From contig JAQXOO010000012.1 of the NCBI GenBank assembly GCA_029099685.1, positions 1-64,000 on the forward strand: DNA of 64,000 nucleotides, given 5' to 3'. Positions 25,733-34,844 of this stretch are shown in pieces. Source of the DNA: Clostridia bacterium. Its GTDB lineage: Bacteria > Bacillota > Clostridia > Oscillospirales > Butyricicoccaceae. The notes beneath the pieces are model-generated. The model worked only from the letters and a program-made list of their open reading frames with translations. It was not told where the DNA came from and did not search any database. Within the stretch, counting starts at the first letter, position 1. Each line of letters begins with the position of its first letter. The translations under genes and the position numbers were made by a program.

Positions 25733-25767
25733 TCCCCGGCAGGGAAACCCTGCCGGGGATTATTTTA
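25733..25767. terminator. Bidirectional intrinsic terminator
   Basis: ATCCCCGGCAGGG/CCCTGCCGGGGAT around AAA, followed by TATTTT on the plus strand; it also reaches the stop of convergent xth. Confidence 0.85.
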
Positions 25768-26520
25768 CAGCTCGATCTCCAGCATCACCGGACAGTGGTC
25801 GGAGCCCATCACCTCGGGCAAAATGCTGGCGGTGACGATCTTGTCCTTTATCCGGTCGGACACCAGGAAATAGTCGATGCGCCACCCCGCGTTGTTCTGA
25901 CGGGCCTTGAAGCGGTAGCTCCACCAGCTGTAGGCCCCGGTGAGGTCGGGATGCAGGTAGCGGAAGCTGTCGGTAAAGCCGGCGTCCAGCAGCCGGGTGA
26001 ACTTTTCCCGCTCCTCGTCGGTAAAGCCGGCGCTGCCCCGGTTGGGACCGGGGTTTTTCAGGTCGATCTCCCTGTGGGCCACGTTCATATCACCGCAGAC
26101 GATCACCGGCTTTTTGGCATCCAATTCCAGCAGATACTCCCGGAAGGCGTCGTCCCAGGTCATACGATAGTCCAGTCTTGCCAGCTCGCTCTGGGCATTG
26201 GGGGTATAGACCGTTACAAGGTGGAATTGATCATACGTACAGGTGATGACGCGTCCCTCGGTGTCATGCTCCGGGATGCCCATGCCCAGCGTCACGGCCA
26301 AAGGCTCCTTTTTTGTAAATACCGCCGTGCCGGAATAGCCCTTTTTCACGGCGCTGTTCCAGTACTGGGAATAGCCCTCCAGCTCCAGCGTCAGCTGTCC
26401 GGGCTGCATCTTGGTCTCCTGCAGGCAGACGGCGTCGGCCCGTATCTCGTGAAAGAAGTCCAGAAATCCCTTTCCCACACAGGCCCGCAGGCCGTTCACA
26501 TTCCAGGAAATCAGTCGCAT
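25765..26520 (-). CDS. xth: Exodeoxyribonuclease III (AP endonuclease)
   Basis: A 251-residue DNA-repair nuclease that cuts at abasic sites and degrades from 3' ends. Motifs: ISWNVNGLRA at the start, LQETKM (metal-binding Glu), CGDMNVAH and the terminal GSDHCPV with catalytic Asp-His. Full length. Its start is 6 bases from the stop of the upstream YtvI-type gene, so the two may be cotranscribed. Confidence 0.95.
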   Translation of the reverse strand: MRLISWNVNGLRACVGKGFLDFFHEIRADAVCLQETKMQPGQLTLELEGYSQYWNSAVKKGYSGTAVFTKKEPLAVTLGMGIPEHDTEGRVITCTYDQFHLVTVYTPNAQSELARLDYRMTWDDAFREYLLELDAKKPVIVCGDMNVAHREIDLKNPGPNRGSAGFTDEEREKFTRLLDAGFTDSFRYLHPDLTGAYSWWSYRFKARQNNAGWRIDYFLVSDRIKDKIVTASILPEVMGSDHCPVMLEIEL

Positions 26521-26526
26521 AGTTGG

Positions 26527-27588
26527 TCACCTCCACCAACTACTATACCCCCATTCCTGCAATTTGACAAGTATCAGGGCCGCAATGGGGAAGAGCAGCA
26601 TTCCCCAGATGCCCGCCAGCCGCCAGCCCAGGTAAAAGCTCACCAGAGATACAAAAGGGTGCAGCCCGATCTGCCGCCCCACCACGTGCGGCTCCAGCGC
26701 GTTCCGCAGTACGGCCGAGGCGGCGTACAGCAGCGCCAGCCCGGCAGCCCGGCCGTACTGCCCCAGCAGCAGCTCCGCCAGCGCCCAGGGCACCAGCACC
26801 AGCCCGGTCCCCAGCACCGGCAGGGCGTCCATGAGCGCGATGACAAAGGCCAGCAGTCCGGCACCCTGCACCCGCAGTAGAAAAAAGCCCGCCAAAAGCA
26901 CCCCGAAGGTGACCGCCGCCAGAATGCCCTGGGCCTTGCACCAGCCCAGCAGGGCATCCCGGAGATAGGCCCGCAGCTTCCGGGCGGCTTCCAGCAGCCG
27001 GGGCGGCAGCTGGCGGCGGACAAAGCCCAGGATCTCTCCCCGGTAGCTGACGCACATCACCGTGGCCGCCAGGGTGAACACCGCCGTCAGCAGGAGGTTT
27101 GGCAGAGAGGACGCCGCCCAGCCCAGCGAGCCGGCCAGGCTTTGCAGATCGATCTCCGGAACGGTGAGGGCGTCCAGCCATGTTTCGGGAGAAAACACCT
27201 GGGGGAGGGGATTTCGGCCCGGAAAGCGCCGTTCCAGCCGCTCCTGCAGGGCGCTGAGGGCCTCCTCCAGCCCGTCCAGCAGGTCCGGCAGAGCGCCCAT
27301 GAGCTGTTTGAACTGGCCTGCGGCCAGCCTGCCCAACAGCCAGCCACCCAGGCACAGGGCGGCAATGACGGCGGCTGTCAGCAGCAGGGCGCATACCCCT
27401 CTGGACAGCCGGCTGCGCCTGCACAGCCGGTCCGCCGGTCCCGCGATGAGGCAGGACAGCAAAAAGGCCACCCCCAGGGGCAGCAGGGGACGAAACAGCA
27501 CCTTGTAAAATGCCAGGGCCGCCCCGGCCAGCAGCACGGCCTGCAGCAGCCAGAGCAGCCGGTTAACGGCGGGATTGGGATGGAGCAC
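26527..27588 (-). CDS. AI-2E/YtvI-type membrane permease
   Basis: A 353-residue protein with about eight membrane segments and the AI-2E transporter family layout: two N-terminal helices, an amphipathic domain (about 90-140), and a C-terminal bundle including LPVLGTGLVLVP and LEPHVVGRQIGLHP. The closest named group is the sporulation integral membrane protein YtvI. The start is GTG with AAAGGAG 8 bases upstream. Substrate unknown; the family includes Na+/H+ antiporters and quorum-signal exporters. Confidence 0.82.
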   Translation of the reverse strand: MLHPNPAVNRLLWLLQAVLLAGAALAFYKVLFRPLLPLGVAFLLSCLIAGPADRLCRRSRLSRGVCALLLTAAVIAALCLGGWLLGRLAAGQFKQLMGALPDLLDGLEEALSALQERLERRFPGRNPLPQVFSPETWLDALTVPEIDLQSLAGSLGWAASSLPNLLLTAVFTLAATVMCVSYRGEILGFVRRQLPPRLLEAARKLRAYLRDALLGWCKAQGILAAVTFGVLLAGFFLLRVQGAGLLAFVIALMDALPVLGTGLVLVPWALAELLLGQYGRAAGLALLYAASAVLRNALEPHVVGRQIGLHPFVSLVSFYLGWRLAGIWGMLLFPIAALILVKLQEWGYSSWWR

Positions 27589-27609
27589 GGCGGTTCTCCT
27601 TTCAAAACG

Positions 27610-27635
27610 GCTGACAAGCGATGCGGCTTGTCAGC
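27610..27635. repeat. Perfect 10-bp inverted repeat between ytvI-like and lysC
   Basis: GCTGACAAGC (27610-27619) and GCTTGTCAGC (27626-27635) separated by six bases. It lies in the leader of the minus-strand permease and upstream of lysC, so it may be an operator or an RNA hairpin. No T run of terminator quality follows on either strand. Confidence 0.5.
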
Positions 27636-27762
27636 GATGTTTTTGCAAATGCTTTTGGTTAGTGTATCACCGAAAGGACGCGAAATGCGCCGGATTTTCC
27701 CGAGGGACACTCCATCCCCCGCCGCCATAGACTGTAGCAGCAAAGAAATGGAGGGATGCAAA

Positions 27763-28968
27763 ATGCGCATCGTGATGAAATTCGGCGGCTCGTCCCTGGC
27801 TACCGCGGCGCACATCCGCCGGGCGGCCCAGCTGGTTGCCGGGCAGCGGGCGTCGGGGGACCAGGTGGCGGTGGTGGTGTCCGCCCAGGGGGACACCACC
27901 GATGAATTGATCGAAAAAGCACGGGAGATCTCGTCCGAGCCCGACTCCCGGGAAAAAGACGTGCTGCTTGCCTGCGGCGAGCAGATGTCCATGGCACTGA
28001 TGGCCATGCAGCTGCAGGAGCTGGGCTGTCCCGCCCTGTCCCTGAGCGGCTGGCAGGCAGGGGTACATACCGGGCCCCATCACGGGGACGCCCGGATCCT
28101 CAAAGTGGATCCCAAACGTGTGGAGGCCGCCCTGGCCGAGGGAAAGGTAGCCGTAGTGGCCGGATTCCAGGGCCTGGATGACAGCGGTGACATCACCACC
28201 ATCGGACGGGGCGGTTCGGACACCACCGCCGTGGCGCTGGCCGCGGCCATCGGCGCGGACACGTGCCGGATCTATACAGATGTAAAGGGGGTCTATTCCG
28301 CCGACCCCCGGGTGGTGGACCGGGCGCAGATCCACCGGGAAATATCCTATGACGAGATGCTGGAGATGGCTGCGCTGGGCGCCCAGGTGCTCCACAGCCG
28401 GGCGGTGGAGCTGGCCCGGGAAAAGCGGGTAAAGGTAGAGGTGCGCTCCACCTTTTTCCCGGAGGACCTGGGCACCGCCCTGAGCCTGGAGAGCGGCGTC
28501 CGCCGTCCGGTGCGGGGCGTTGCCTGTGATGAAAGCGTCGCCATGGTCACGGTGCTGGGCCTGGACACCGGCCCGGAGACCTGCCGGCTGTTCACCCTGT
28601 TGGCGGACAGCGGCGTGAACATCGATGTGATCATCCGCTCTCCCGGCACGGCAAAGAGCCGGGGCGTGGTCAGCTTCTCGGTGGGCGGCGACGATGGGGA
28701 TAAGGTGTCCGCCGTGCTGAAAAGCAGCCGCCGGGAGCTGGGCTATGCGGGCTTCGTCGCCCAGCCGGGGATGGCCAAGGTCTCCGTGGTGGGCGCCGGA
28801 ATGTCCGACGGCTGCGGCGTAGCCGCCACCATGCTCCGGGCGCTGCAGGAGGGCGGCATCGAGCCGCAGTATATCACCACCGGTGAGATCCGCATTTCGG
28901 TCATCGTCCCCCGGGAGCAGGCCCCGCTGGCGGTAAGGCTGATCCACAAAGCTTTTTTCGGTGACTGA
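27763..28968 (+). CDS. lysC: Aspartate kinase
   Basis: This kinase phosphorylates aspartate at the head of the lysine, threonine and methionine pathway. The 401-residue product opens MKFGGSSLA (after MRIV), has TIGRGGSDTTAVALA, and two C-terminal ACT domains (VTVLGLDTGPETCRLFTLLA; VSVVGAGMSDGCGVAATML) expected to bind feedback amino acids. Start chosen for GGAGGG 7 bases upstream. The leader is short and holds no lysine riboswitch. Confidence 0.95.
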   Translation: MRIVMKFGGSSLATAAHIRRAAQLVAGQRASGDQVAVVVSAQGDTTDELIEKAREISSEPDSREKDVLLACGEQMSMALMAMQLQELGCPALSLSGWQAGVHTGPHHGDARILKVDPKRVEAALAEGKVAVVAGFQGLDDSGDITTIGRGGSDTTAVALAAAIGADTCRIYTDVKGVYSADPRVVDRAQIHREISYDEMLEMAALGAQVLHSRAVELAREKRVKVEVRSTFFPEDLGTALSLESGVRRPVRGVACDESVAMVTVLGLDTGPETCRLFTLLADSGVNIDVIIRSPGTAKSRGVVSFSVGGDDGDKVSAVLKSSRRELGYAGFVAQPGMAKVSVVGAGMSDGCGVAATMLRALQEGGIEPQYITTGEIRISVIVPREQAPLAVRLIHKAFFGD

Positions 28969-28975
28969 CCGCAGA

Positions 28976-29041
28976 GGGCAGAGAGGTGTCCGCCCTGCAG
29001 GCAAGGCAGGGAAGGGGCGTCCTCTGCCTTCTGTTTTTTGT
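28976..29041 (+). terminator. Long intrinsic terminator after lysC
   Basis: Outer arms GGCAGAG/CTCTGCC enclose an inner CGCCCTGC/GCAGGG stem; CTGTTTTTT follows. Confidence 0.75.
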
Positions 29042-29123
29042 CGATGTTTTTCTTTTCTTTGGCGCTATTCTGTGTTATACTACAAAATAATGTGGAAATA
29101 TGCCGACAGAACGGAGGAGCAGC

Positions 29124-29978
29124 ATGGAAAAGCCCCGTTATACCAATAAAAAAACCGGCGGCAGGGACCGCCGGCCTTACCCCAAGGACCGTCCCGGGCG
29201 GACAGGCTCCGCCTTTGCCGCCATGGAGCAGCTGGAGAGCCGGGAGACTGCCGGAGACGCCGGCCTGATCGAGGGCCGCAACGCCGTGTGGGAGGCTCTG
29301 CAGTCCGGACGGCAGCTGGACAAGATCCTTATCGCCCAGGGCGCACAGAATCTGGGACACATCCTGGCCGCCGCCCGGGCGGCGGGGGTGGCCATTCAGG
29401 AGTGCGACCGCCGCAAGCTGGACAAGCTCAGCGTCACCGGCGCCCACCAGGGCATCATGGCGCAGGGCGCCGCCGCGGAGTACAAGACCATCGATGACAT
29501 TCTGGCCCTGGCGGCGGCCCGGGGGGAAAAGCCCCTGCTGGTGCTGTGCGACGGACTCACGGACCCCCATAATCTGGGGGCCATCATCCGCTCCTGCGAG
29601 GTGTTGGGCGGCCACGGCGTGGTGGTGCCCCGCCACCGCTCCGCCGGGCTGAACGCCGCCTGCGCCAAGGCCGCGGCGGGCGCGCTGGAGCACCTGCCGG
29701 TGGCCAAATGCGCCAATATGAGCACCGCCATCAGCGAGCTGAAGGAAAAGGGCGTGTTCATCCTGGCCGCGGACATGGGCGGACAGGCTGCCGCCAGCAT
29801 TGATTTTGACATGCCCTGCGCCATCGTCATCGGCGCGGAGGGCAGCGGCGTGTCCGAAGGCGTCCGAAAGGCTGCCGACCTGACCGTCAGCATCCCCCAG
29901 AAGGGCGCCATCCAGTCCCTGAACGCTTCCAACGCCGCCGCGATCCTGCTGTACGAGGCGGTCCGCCAGAGAGGATAA
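29124..29978 (+). CDS. rlmB: 23S rRNA 2'-O-methyltransferase, RlmB/TrmH family
   Basis: A SpoU-class knotted methyltransferase of 284 residues: a basic 45-residue N-terminal tail, substrate-binding domain (IEGRNAVWEAL), and the SPOUT domain with motifs DPHNLGAIIRS, IGAEGSGVS and SLNASNAAAILLYE. Clostridial members of this length are annotated RlmB (G2251), but target site is not proven. GGAGGAGC lies upstream, and an extended -10 box (TGTTATACT, 29073-29081) is the likely promoter. The next gene follows after 21 bases. Confidence 0.88.
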   Translation: MEKPRYTNKKTGGRDRRPYPKDRPGRTGSAFAAMEQLESRETAGDAGLIEGRNAVWEALQSGRQLDKILIAQGAQNLGHILAAARAAGVAIQECDRRKLDKLSVTGAHQGIMAQGAAAEYKTIDDILALAAARGEKPLLVLCDGLTDPHNLGAIIRSCEVLGGHGVVVPRHRSAGLNAACAKAAAGALEHLPVAKCANMSTAISELKEKGVFILAADMGGQAAASIDFDMPCAIVIGAEGSGVSEGVRKAADLTVSIPQKGAIQSLNASNAAAILLYEAVRQRG

Positions 29979-29999
29979 GATACGCAAAGGAGCATACCC

Positions 30000-32405
30000 G
30001 TGGCAAATTCCGAGGAAGAACGCTACTCCCTGGAGGACATCCTCCTGGAGTTCAAACAGCCAGAAGATCAGGATATTCAGAAGCGGACGGCCGTGGAAAC
30101 GCCGCCTGAGGCGGAGCGCGCCCCTGCGCCGGCGGCAGAACAGTCCAAACCTGCCGGAGAGCACCTTTCGGAGGAGGAGATGCGCTCCCAGGAGGCGGCC
30201 CTGGCCGCCCGGATGCGCGCCCGGCACGCCAAAGAGGACAAGTCTGCGCCGTCTGCTGAAAAAAAGCCGCAGCCCCGCCGGACGGAGGATGATATCGCGG
30301 CAAACATCGCTCAGATCAAGCGGGAAAAGGACGCCCTCCCGCCCGAGGAACGAAAAACCGGGCACGGCCAGATCACCATGAAATTTCCCGCTGTCAAGGA
30401 AATGGCCAGGCAGGCGGGCGAGGCACCCCAAAAGCCCGGAGAACCCAGGACCGAGCCGCTGAACTTCGCCGCGTTCACCAAGCGTGAAGCACCGCCGCGG
30501 AAAGCGCCGCCTCCGCCCACCGAGGAGGACCGGCTGCGCAACCGCACCTCGGCCCCCTGGCGGACGGCTGCCGAGCCCACCAAAGCCCAGCCCCGGCCCG
30601 AACAGCCCCGGGAGCAGGAGCCGCCCCGGCTGCGGACCATCGACCTGACGGGCGGCGGCACCGGCTTTGCCCCCGACGCGGAGGCCTTTGACCCGGAGGA
30701 GCCGGAAGAACCCCGGAAGCCCCGGCAGCGCCTTCCCTATGACCGGATCAACCGCCCGGCGGAGGATGCGGGTCAGGCGGCCTCTGCCCTGGGCAAACGC
30801 CTGGGCGGCATGGCTGCCCGGCTGCTGCTGTTTTTCCCTGTGGCGGTCACCGCCCTTTACCTGACAGCGGCGGCAGGCCGGGACCTGCCCATGCCCGCGG
30901 GCTTTACCTATGAGGCATATCCCCAGTATCACCTGGGCATTCTGGCCTTGTGCCAGCTGCTGGGCCTGCTTCTGTGCACGGAGTGTACCGTGAGCGGCCT
31001 GTGGCGGCTGTTTCACGGCAAGCCCACCCTGGATACGGTGGTCGCGTTGTCGGGCCTTGCGTCGCTGGCCTATTGTGTGGTGGCCGCCTTTTTGCCCCAG
31101 TGGCGGTGCGGCCTGCCCTATGTATGTGTCAACACGGTCACCGGCTTTTTCGCCCTGATGGCCAAACGGCAGCGCTATGAATCCCTGCGCCGCAGCTACA
31201 AGGCCCTGACCATGGGCACTGCCCCCAGCGGCGTCAAGCTGTATTCCGACGGCAAGGCGCGGGACCTGGCGGTCAAGACTCAGAGCGGTGTGGATGTGGA
31301 TGCCGCTGCGGTGTCCCAGCCCGATTTTACCGAGCGCTACGCGTCCGCTTACGCGCCCGTGGCCATCGTGCTGGCTGTGGCGCTGGCCTTGTCCTCCACA
31401 GTGCTGAAAGGAGAAGGCCCGCATTTTCTGTGGAGCCTTTCGGCTGTTTTGTCGGCGGCGGCCCCCATGTGCCTGCTGCTCTCTTCCAGCGCCAGCGGGA
31501 AGCGTCTGGGCAAAAAGCTGTATACCTCCGGCAGTATGCTGGTCAACGCCGCCGCCGCGGGGCGCCTGGCCCGGTGCCGCGCCGCCGTGCTGCGTGACGC
31601 GGACCTGTATCCCGCCGGTTCGGTGAAGATCACCGGCATGAAGATCGCTGAAAATCAGGAGCCGGAGATGGTGGTGGGCTGCGCGGCCTCGCTTCTGCAG
31701 GAAGTGGGCGGCGGCCTGGCAAAGGCCTTTGTGGAGTTCGCCCGGCAGATGTACATCGTGCCCAACAAGGCCCGGGAGCTGCGGTTTTTCGACACCCGGG
31801 GCATCGCCGCCACGGTCAGCGGAAAATATGTGCAGCTGGGCACCGCGTCTTATCTCATGCGGATGGGCATCCGCGTCACCGAGGGGCTGAAGCTGAAAAA
31901 CAGCATTTTTATCGCCATCGATTCCCAGTTCGCCGGCATTTTTTCCATGCATTACGAGGTCCAGACCCCGGTTTACGCCGCCTTTGGCCTGCTGAAGCAG
32001 GCCAAGGTCCGTCCGGTGCTGGCCCTGCGGGACACCAACCAGACCCAGAGCGCGGTAGAGAGTCGCTTTGAGCTCCGCCGGGATACCGCGTACCAGCCTG
32101 ACCTGGAGGAGCGCCTGCGTTATTCCGCCGCATCCTTCGGCAGGGAGGAGGAGACGCTGGCACTGCTGTCCCGCGATGGTCTGATGCCCTTTGCGGAGGT
32201 GCTGTGCGCCGCCAAAAAGTGGCGGAAGGCCGCGCTCCAGGGTTGTGTGCTGGGTACCCTTTGCGCCCTGTGCGGGATGCTGATTTTGGCTTACCTCACC
32301 GGCAGCGGGGCGGCGCAGGCCGCCGATCCCCTGAATGTTCTGGCCTATCTGCTGCTGTGGAGCCTGCCGGTCAAGCTGCTTCGGGGCATAGTTACCAGAC
32401 TTTGA
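30000..32405 (+). CDS. P1B-type ATPase homologue lacking catalytic motifs (pseudo-ATPase)
   Basis: An 801-residue protein starting at GTG after AAAGGAG. Residues 1-260 are charged, Pro-rich and probably disordered; then come membrane helices (about 272-292, 312-330, 343-365, 370-388, 452-468, 478-495, 745-768, 778-797). The membrane and soluble parts track heavy-metal P-type ATPases: KPTLDTVVALSGL at 341-353, AAAPMC at 486-491 where CPC is usual, RDADLY at 532-537 where DKTGT is usual, GGLAKAF at 571-577 where the HP motif is usual, and LRDTN and SRDG in the hinge region. The actuator domain with TGES is almost absent. ATP-driven transport therefore seems impossible. Cotranscribed with rlmB. 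Role unknown. Confidence 0.72.
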   Translation: MANSEEERYSLEDILLEFKQPEDQDIQKRTAVETPPEAERAPAPAAEQSKPAGEHLSEEEMRSQEAALAARMRARHAKEDKSAPSAEKKPQPRRTEDDIAANIAQIKREKDALPPEERKTGHGQITMKFPAVKEMARQAGEAPQKPGEPRTEPLNFAAFTKREAPPRKAPPPPTEEDRLRNRTSAPWRTAAEPTKAQPRPEQPREQEPPRLRTIDLTGGGTGFAPDAEAFDPEEPEEPRKPRQRLPYDRINRPAEDAGQAASALGKRLGGMAARLLLFFPVAVTALYLTAAAGRDLPMPAGFTYEAYPQYHLGILALCQLLGLLLCTECTVSGLWRLFHGKPTLDTVVALSGLASLAYCVVAAFLPQWRCGLPYVCVNTVTGFFALMAKRQRYESLRRSYKALTMGTAPSGVKLYSDGKARDLAVKTQSGVDVDAAAVSQPDFTERYASAYAPVAIVLAVALALSSTVLKGEGPHFLWSLSAVLSAAAPMCLLLSSSASGKRLGKKLYTSGSMLVNAAAAGRLARCRAAVLRDADLYPAGSVKITGMKIAENQEPEMVVGCAASLLQEVGGGLAKAFVEFARQMYIVPNKARELRFFDTRGIAATVSGKYVQLGTASYLMRMGIRVTEGLKLKNSIFIAIDSQFAGIFSMHYEVQTPVYAAFGLLKQAKVRPVLALRDTNQTQSAVESRFELRRDTAYQPDLEERLRYSAASFGREEETLALLSRDGLMPFAEVLCAAKKWRKAALQGCVLGTLCALCGMLILAYLTGSGAAQAADPLNVLAYLLLWSLPVKLLRGIVTRL

Positions 32406-32459
32406 CCTGTAAATTTGTGCAACTTTTTATTTATTTTGCGAATACGCATAAAGTTCTTG

Positions 32460-32488
32460 TTGAAAAGTACCGTTTTATCCTATATAAT
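32460..32488 (+). promoter_or_regulatory. Sigma-A promoter of the EF-G-like gene
   Basis: TTGAAA (32460-32465), 17 bp, TATAAT (32483-32488). Confidence 0.85.
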
Positions 32489-32543
32489 GAACTGGTAAAG
32501 TGTTTTTTACGCGATGCAAATATAGCTTGAAGGAGAGAAAATT

Positions 32544-34619
32544 ATGGCATATCCCATGGAGAAAATTCGTAACGTCTGCTTGCTGGGTCACGGCGGCGAG
32601 GGCAAGACCTCGCTGGTGGAGAGCCTGCTGTATCGTTCCGGCGGCACCGACCGTCTGGGCAAGGTCGCCGAGGGCAACACCGTCAGCGACTATGATCCCG
32701 AAGAGATCAAGCGCCAGATCTCCATCCAGGCCAGCCTGGCTCCCGTGGAATATGAGGACTATATCCTGAATTTCATTGACACCCCGGGTTATTTTGACTT
32801 CGAGGGCGAAGTGGCCCAGGCCCTGCGTGTGGCGGACTGCGGCGTCATCGTGGTCTCCGCCAAAAACGGCTGCGCCGTGGGCACCGAAAAGGCATGGAAG
32901 CGCCTGAGCAAAACCGGCCTGCCCCGCTTCTTCTACATCTCCAAGATCGACGAGGAGAACGCCGATTATGAAAAAGCCTTCCAGAGCCTGCGCGACACCT
33001 TCGGCCTGAGCGTCACGCCGTTTACCATCCCGCTGCTGGAAAACGGCAAGCCCACCGGCGTTGTCAACCTCATCAATAAAAAGGCCTTCAAGGCTGAGGG
33101 CAACAAGACCGTGGAAGTGCCCCTGCCCGCCGACCAGATGGACCAGGTGGAGACGCTGCGTACCGCGTTGATGGAGTCTGTGGCCGAGACCTCTGAGGAA
33201 CTGATGGAGAAGTATTTCGCCGGTGAGGAGTTCACCAAGGACGAGATGCAGGCCGGCCTGCGGGCAGGCGTCCGGGACGGCAGCCTGGCCCCCGTGGTCT
33301 GCGGCTCCGCCTTTACCGGCGTGGGCACCATGCAGCTGCTGTACACCATTCTGAATTTCGCGCCCAACCCCGCTGAGGTTCGCGTTGAGAAGGGGGTGGA
33401 CGAGAACGGCGATCCCGTGGAGGTCAAGTACGACGCCAACGGCAAGCCCATGGCCTTTGTGTTCAAGACCGTTGCCGACCAGTACGGCCGCTTCTCTTAC
33501 TTTAAGGTGGTCTCCGGCAAGATCACTGCCGATATGATCCTGAACAATGTCAACACCGATACCCAGGAAAAAATGGGCCATATCTACATCGTCAAGGGCA
33601 AGAAAAATATCGAGGTCAAGGAGATCAGCTGCGGCGATATCGGCGCTGTCTCCAAGCTGAACAATACCCGCACCGGCGACACCCTGTGCGCCCCCGGCAC
33701 CTTTGTCCAGCTGGAAGGCATCGAGTTCGCGGAGCCCTGCTACTCCCGGGCTATCTCTCCCAAGGTCAAGGGCAATGAGGAAAAGATCTCTGCCGGCCTG
33801 ACCCGTCTGAAGGACGAGGATCCCTCTTTCAGCGTCACCAACAACACCGAGACCAAGCAGATGATCATTTCCGGCGCCGGCGACATCCACATCGACGTGC
33901 TGTGCTCCAAGCTGAAGAGCAAGTTCGGCGTGGAGGTGGAGCTGTCCGATCCCAAGGTGGCTTACCGCGAGACCATCCGCAAGAAGGTCACCATGATCGA
34001 GGGCAACCACAAGAAGCAGTCCGGCGGCCACGGCCAGTACGGCAACGTCAAGATGAACTTCGAGCCCATCCCCGGTGACGGCTTCGAGTTCGCGGAAGAG
34101 GTCTTCGGCGGCTCCGTGCCCAAGAACTTCCATCCCGCCGTTGAAAAGGGCATCCGTGAGGCCATGGAGCACGGCGTTCTGGCAGGCTTCCCCATGGTGG
34201 GCCTGAAGGCCACCCTGATGGATGGTAAATATCATGACGTGGACTCCAACGAGCTGTCCTTTAAGATGGCCGCCCGTCTGGCCTACAAGGCCGGTATCCC
34301 CCAGGCCAACCCCGTGGTCCTGGAGCCTGTGGGCAGCCTGAAGGTCACCATCCCCGATGCCTTCATGGGCGACATCATCGGCGATCTGAACAAGCGCCGC
34401 GGCCGCATCATGGGCATGAATCCCGCCGGTGAAGACGGCCTGCAGCTGGTGGAGGCCGAGGTCCCCATGAGCGAAGTTGCCGACTACGCCATCACCCTGC
34501 GTTCCATGACCCAGGGCCGTGGCTCCTTCTCCGTGAAGTTCGAGCGTTATGAAGAAGTGCCCCGCGACGTTCAGGACAAGATCATCGCCGAGCACCAGGT
34601 CGAGGACGACGAAGACTGA
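32544..34619 (+). CDS. Elongation factor G-like GTPase (EF-G2 type)
   Basis: A 691-residue translational GTPase with all EF-G domains, but not the housekeeping form: the P-loop reads GHGGEGKTS where EF-G has AHIDAGKTT, and the switch II motif is DTPGYFDF, with Tyr in place of the catalytic His. These are features of EF-G-2-like paralogues, whose role in translation or ribosome rescue is unsettled. SKID replaces NKxD. The codon use is strongly biased towards C-ending codons, which suggests high expression. Strong promoter, ribosome site and terminator make it a single-gene unit. Confidence 0.88.
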   Translation: MAYPMEKIRNVCLLGHGGEGKTSLVESLLYRSGGTDRLGKVAEGNTVSDYDPEEIKRQISIQASLAPVEYEDYILNFIDTPGYFDFEGEVAQALRVADCGVIVVSAKNGCAVGTEKAWKRLSKTGLPRFFYISKIDEENADYEKAFQSLRDTFGLSVTPFTIPLLENGKPTGVVNLINKKAFKAEGNKTVEVPLPADQMDQVETLRTALMESVAETSEELMEKYFAGEEFTKDEMQAGLRAGVRDGSLAPVVCGSAFTGVGTMQLLYTILNFAPNPAEVRVEKGVDENGDPVEVKYDANGKPMAFVFKTVADQYGRFSYFKVVSGKITADMILNNVNTDTQEKMGHIYIVKGKKNIEVKEISCGDIGAVSKLNNTRTGDTLCAPGTFVQLEGIEFAEPCYSRAISPKVKGNEEKISAGLTRLKDEDPSFSVTNNTETKQMIISGAGDIHIDVLCSKLKSKFGVEVELSDPKVAYRETIRKKVTMIEGNHKKQSGGHGQYGNVKMNFEPIPGDGFEFAEEVFGGSVPKNFHPAVEKGIREAMEHGVLAGFPMVGLKATLMDGKYHDVDSNELSFKMAARLAYKAGIPQANPVVLEPVGSLKVTIPDAFMGDIIGDLNKRRGRIMGMNPAGEDGLQLVEAEVPMSEVADYAITLRSMTQGRGSFSVKFERYEEVPRDVQDKIIAEHQVEDDED

Positions 34620-34642
34620 TTTCCGGAAAACTGAAAAGCCCC

Positions 34643-34673
34643 AAAGCCCGCCGGGTGACCGGCGGGCTTTTCT
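34643..34673 (+). terminator. Intrinsic terminator after the EF-G-like gene
   Basis: AAAGCCCGCCGG/CCGGCGGGCTTT around GTGA, then TCTTG. Confidence 0.85.
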
Positions 34674-34775
34674 TGCCCAAACGCCGGATTTCCACAGGCC
34701 CGGCTTCCGCTTTTGCGGGTCAGACCGGCGTTTTTCCTGAAAACTGCATTCCCGGCGATTTATGCCCGGCAGCTA

Positions 34776-34804
34776 TTGTTTTTACACGGGGAAAGCGGTA
34801 TAAT
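34776..34804 (+). promoter_or_regulatory. Promoter of the aldolase-lspA operon
   Basis: TTGTTT (34776-34781), 17 bp, TATAAT (34799-34804). Confidence 0.8.
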
Positions 34805-34844
34805 AAAGTGTCAAAATATATGCCTGAAGAAAGGAGCGGTGCCC

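Noticed and set aside
27589..27762. Lysine riboswitch upstream of lysC
   Set aside because: The gap is too short and has none of the L-box landmarks seen at 46.2 kb.
28743..31952. 1069-codon open frame on the minus strand
   Set aside because: It is antisense to lysC, rlmB and the pseudo-ATPase gene, has no ribosome site and a low-complexity His/Gln/Gly/Arg-rich product typical of the reverse frame of GC-rich genes.
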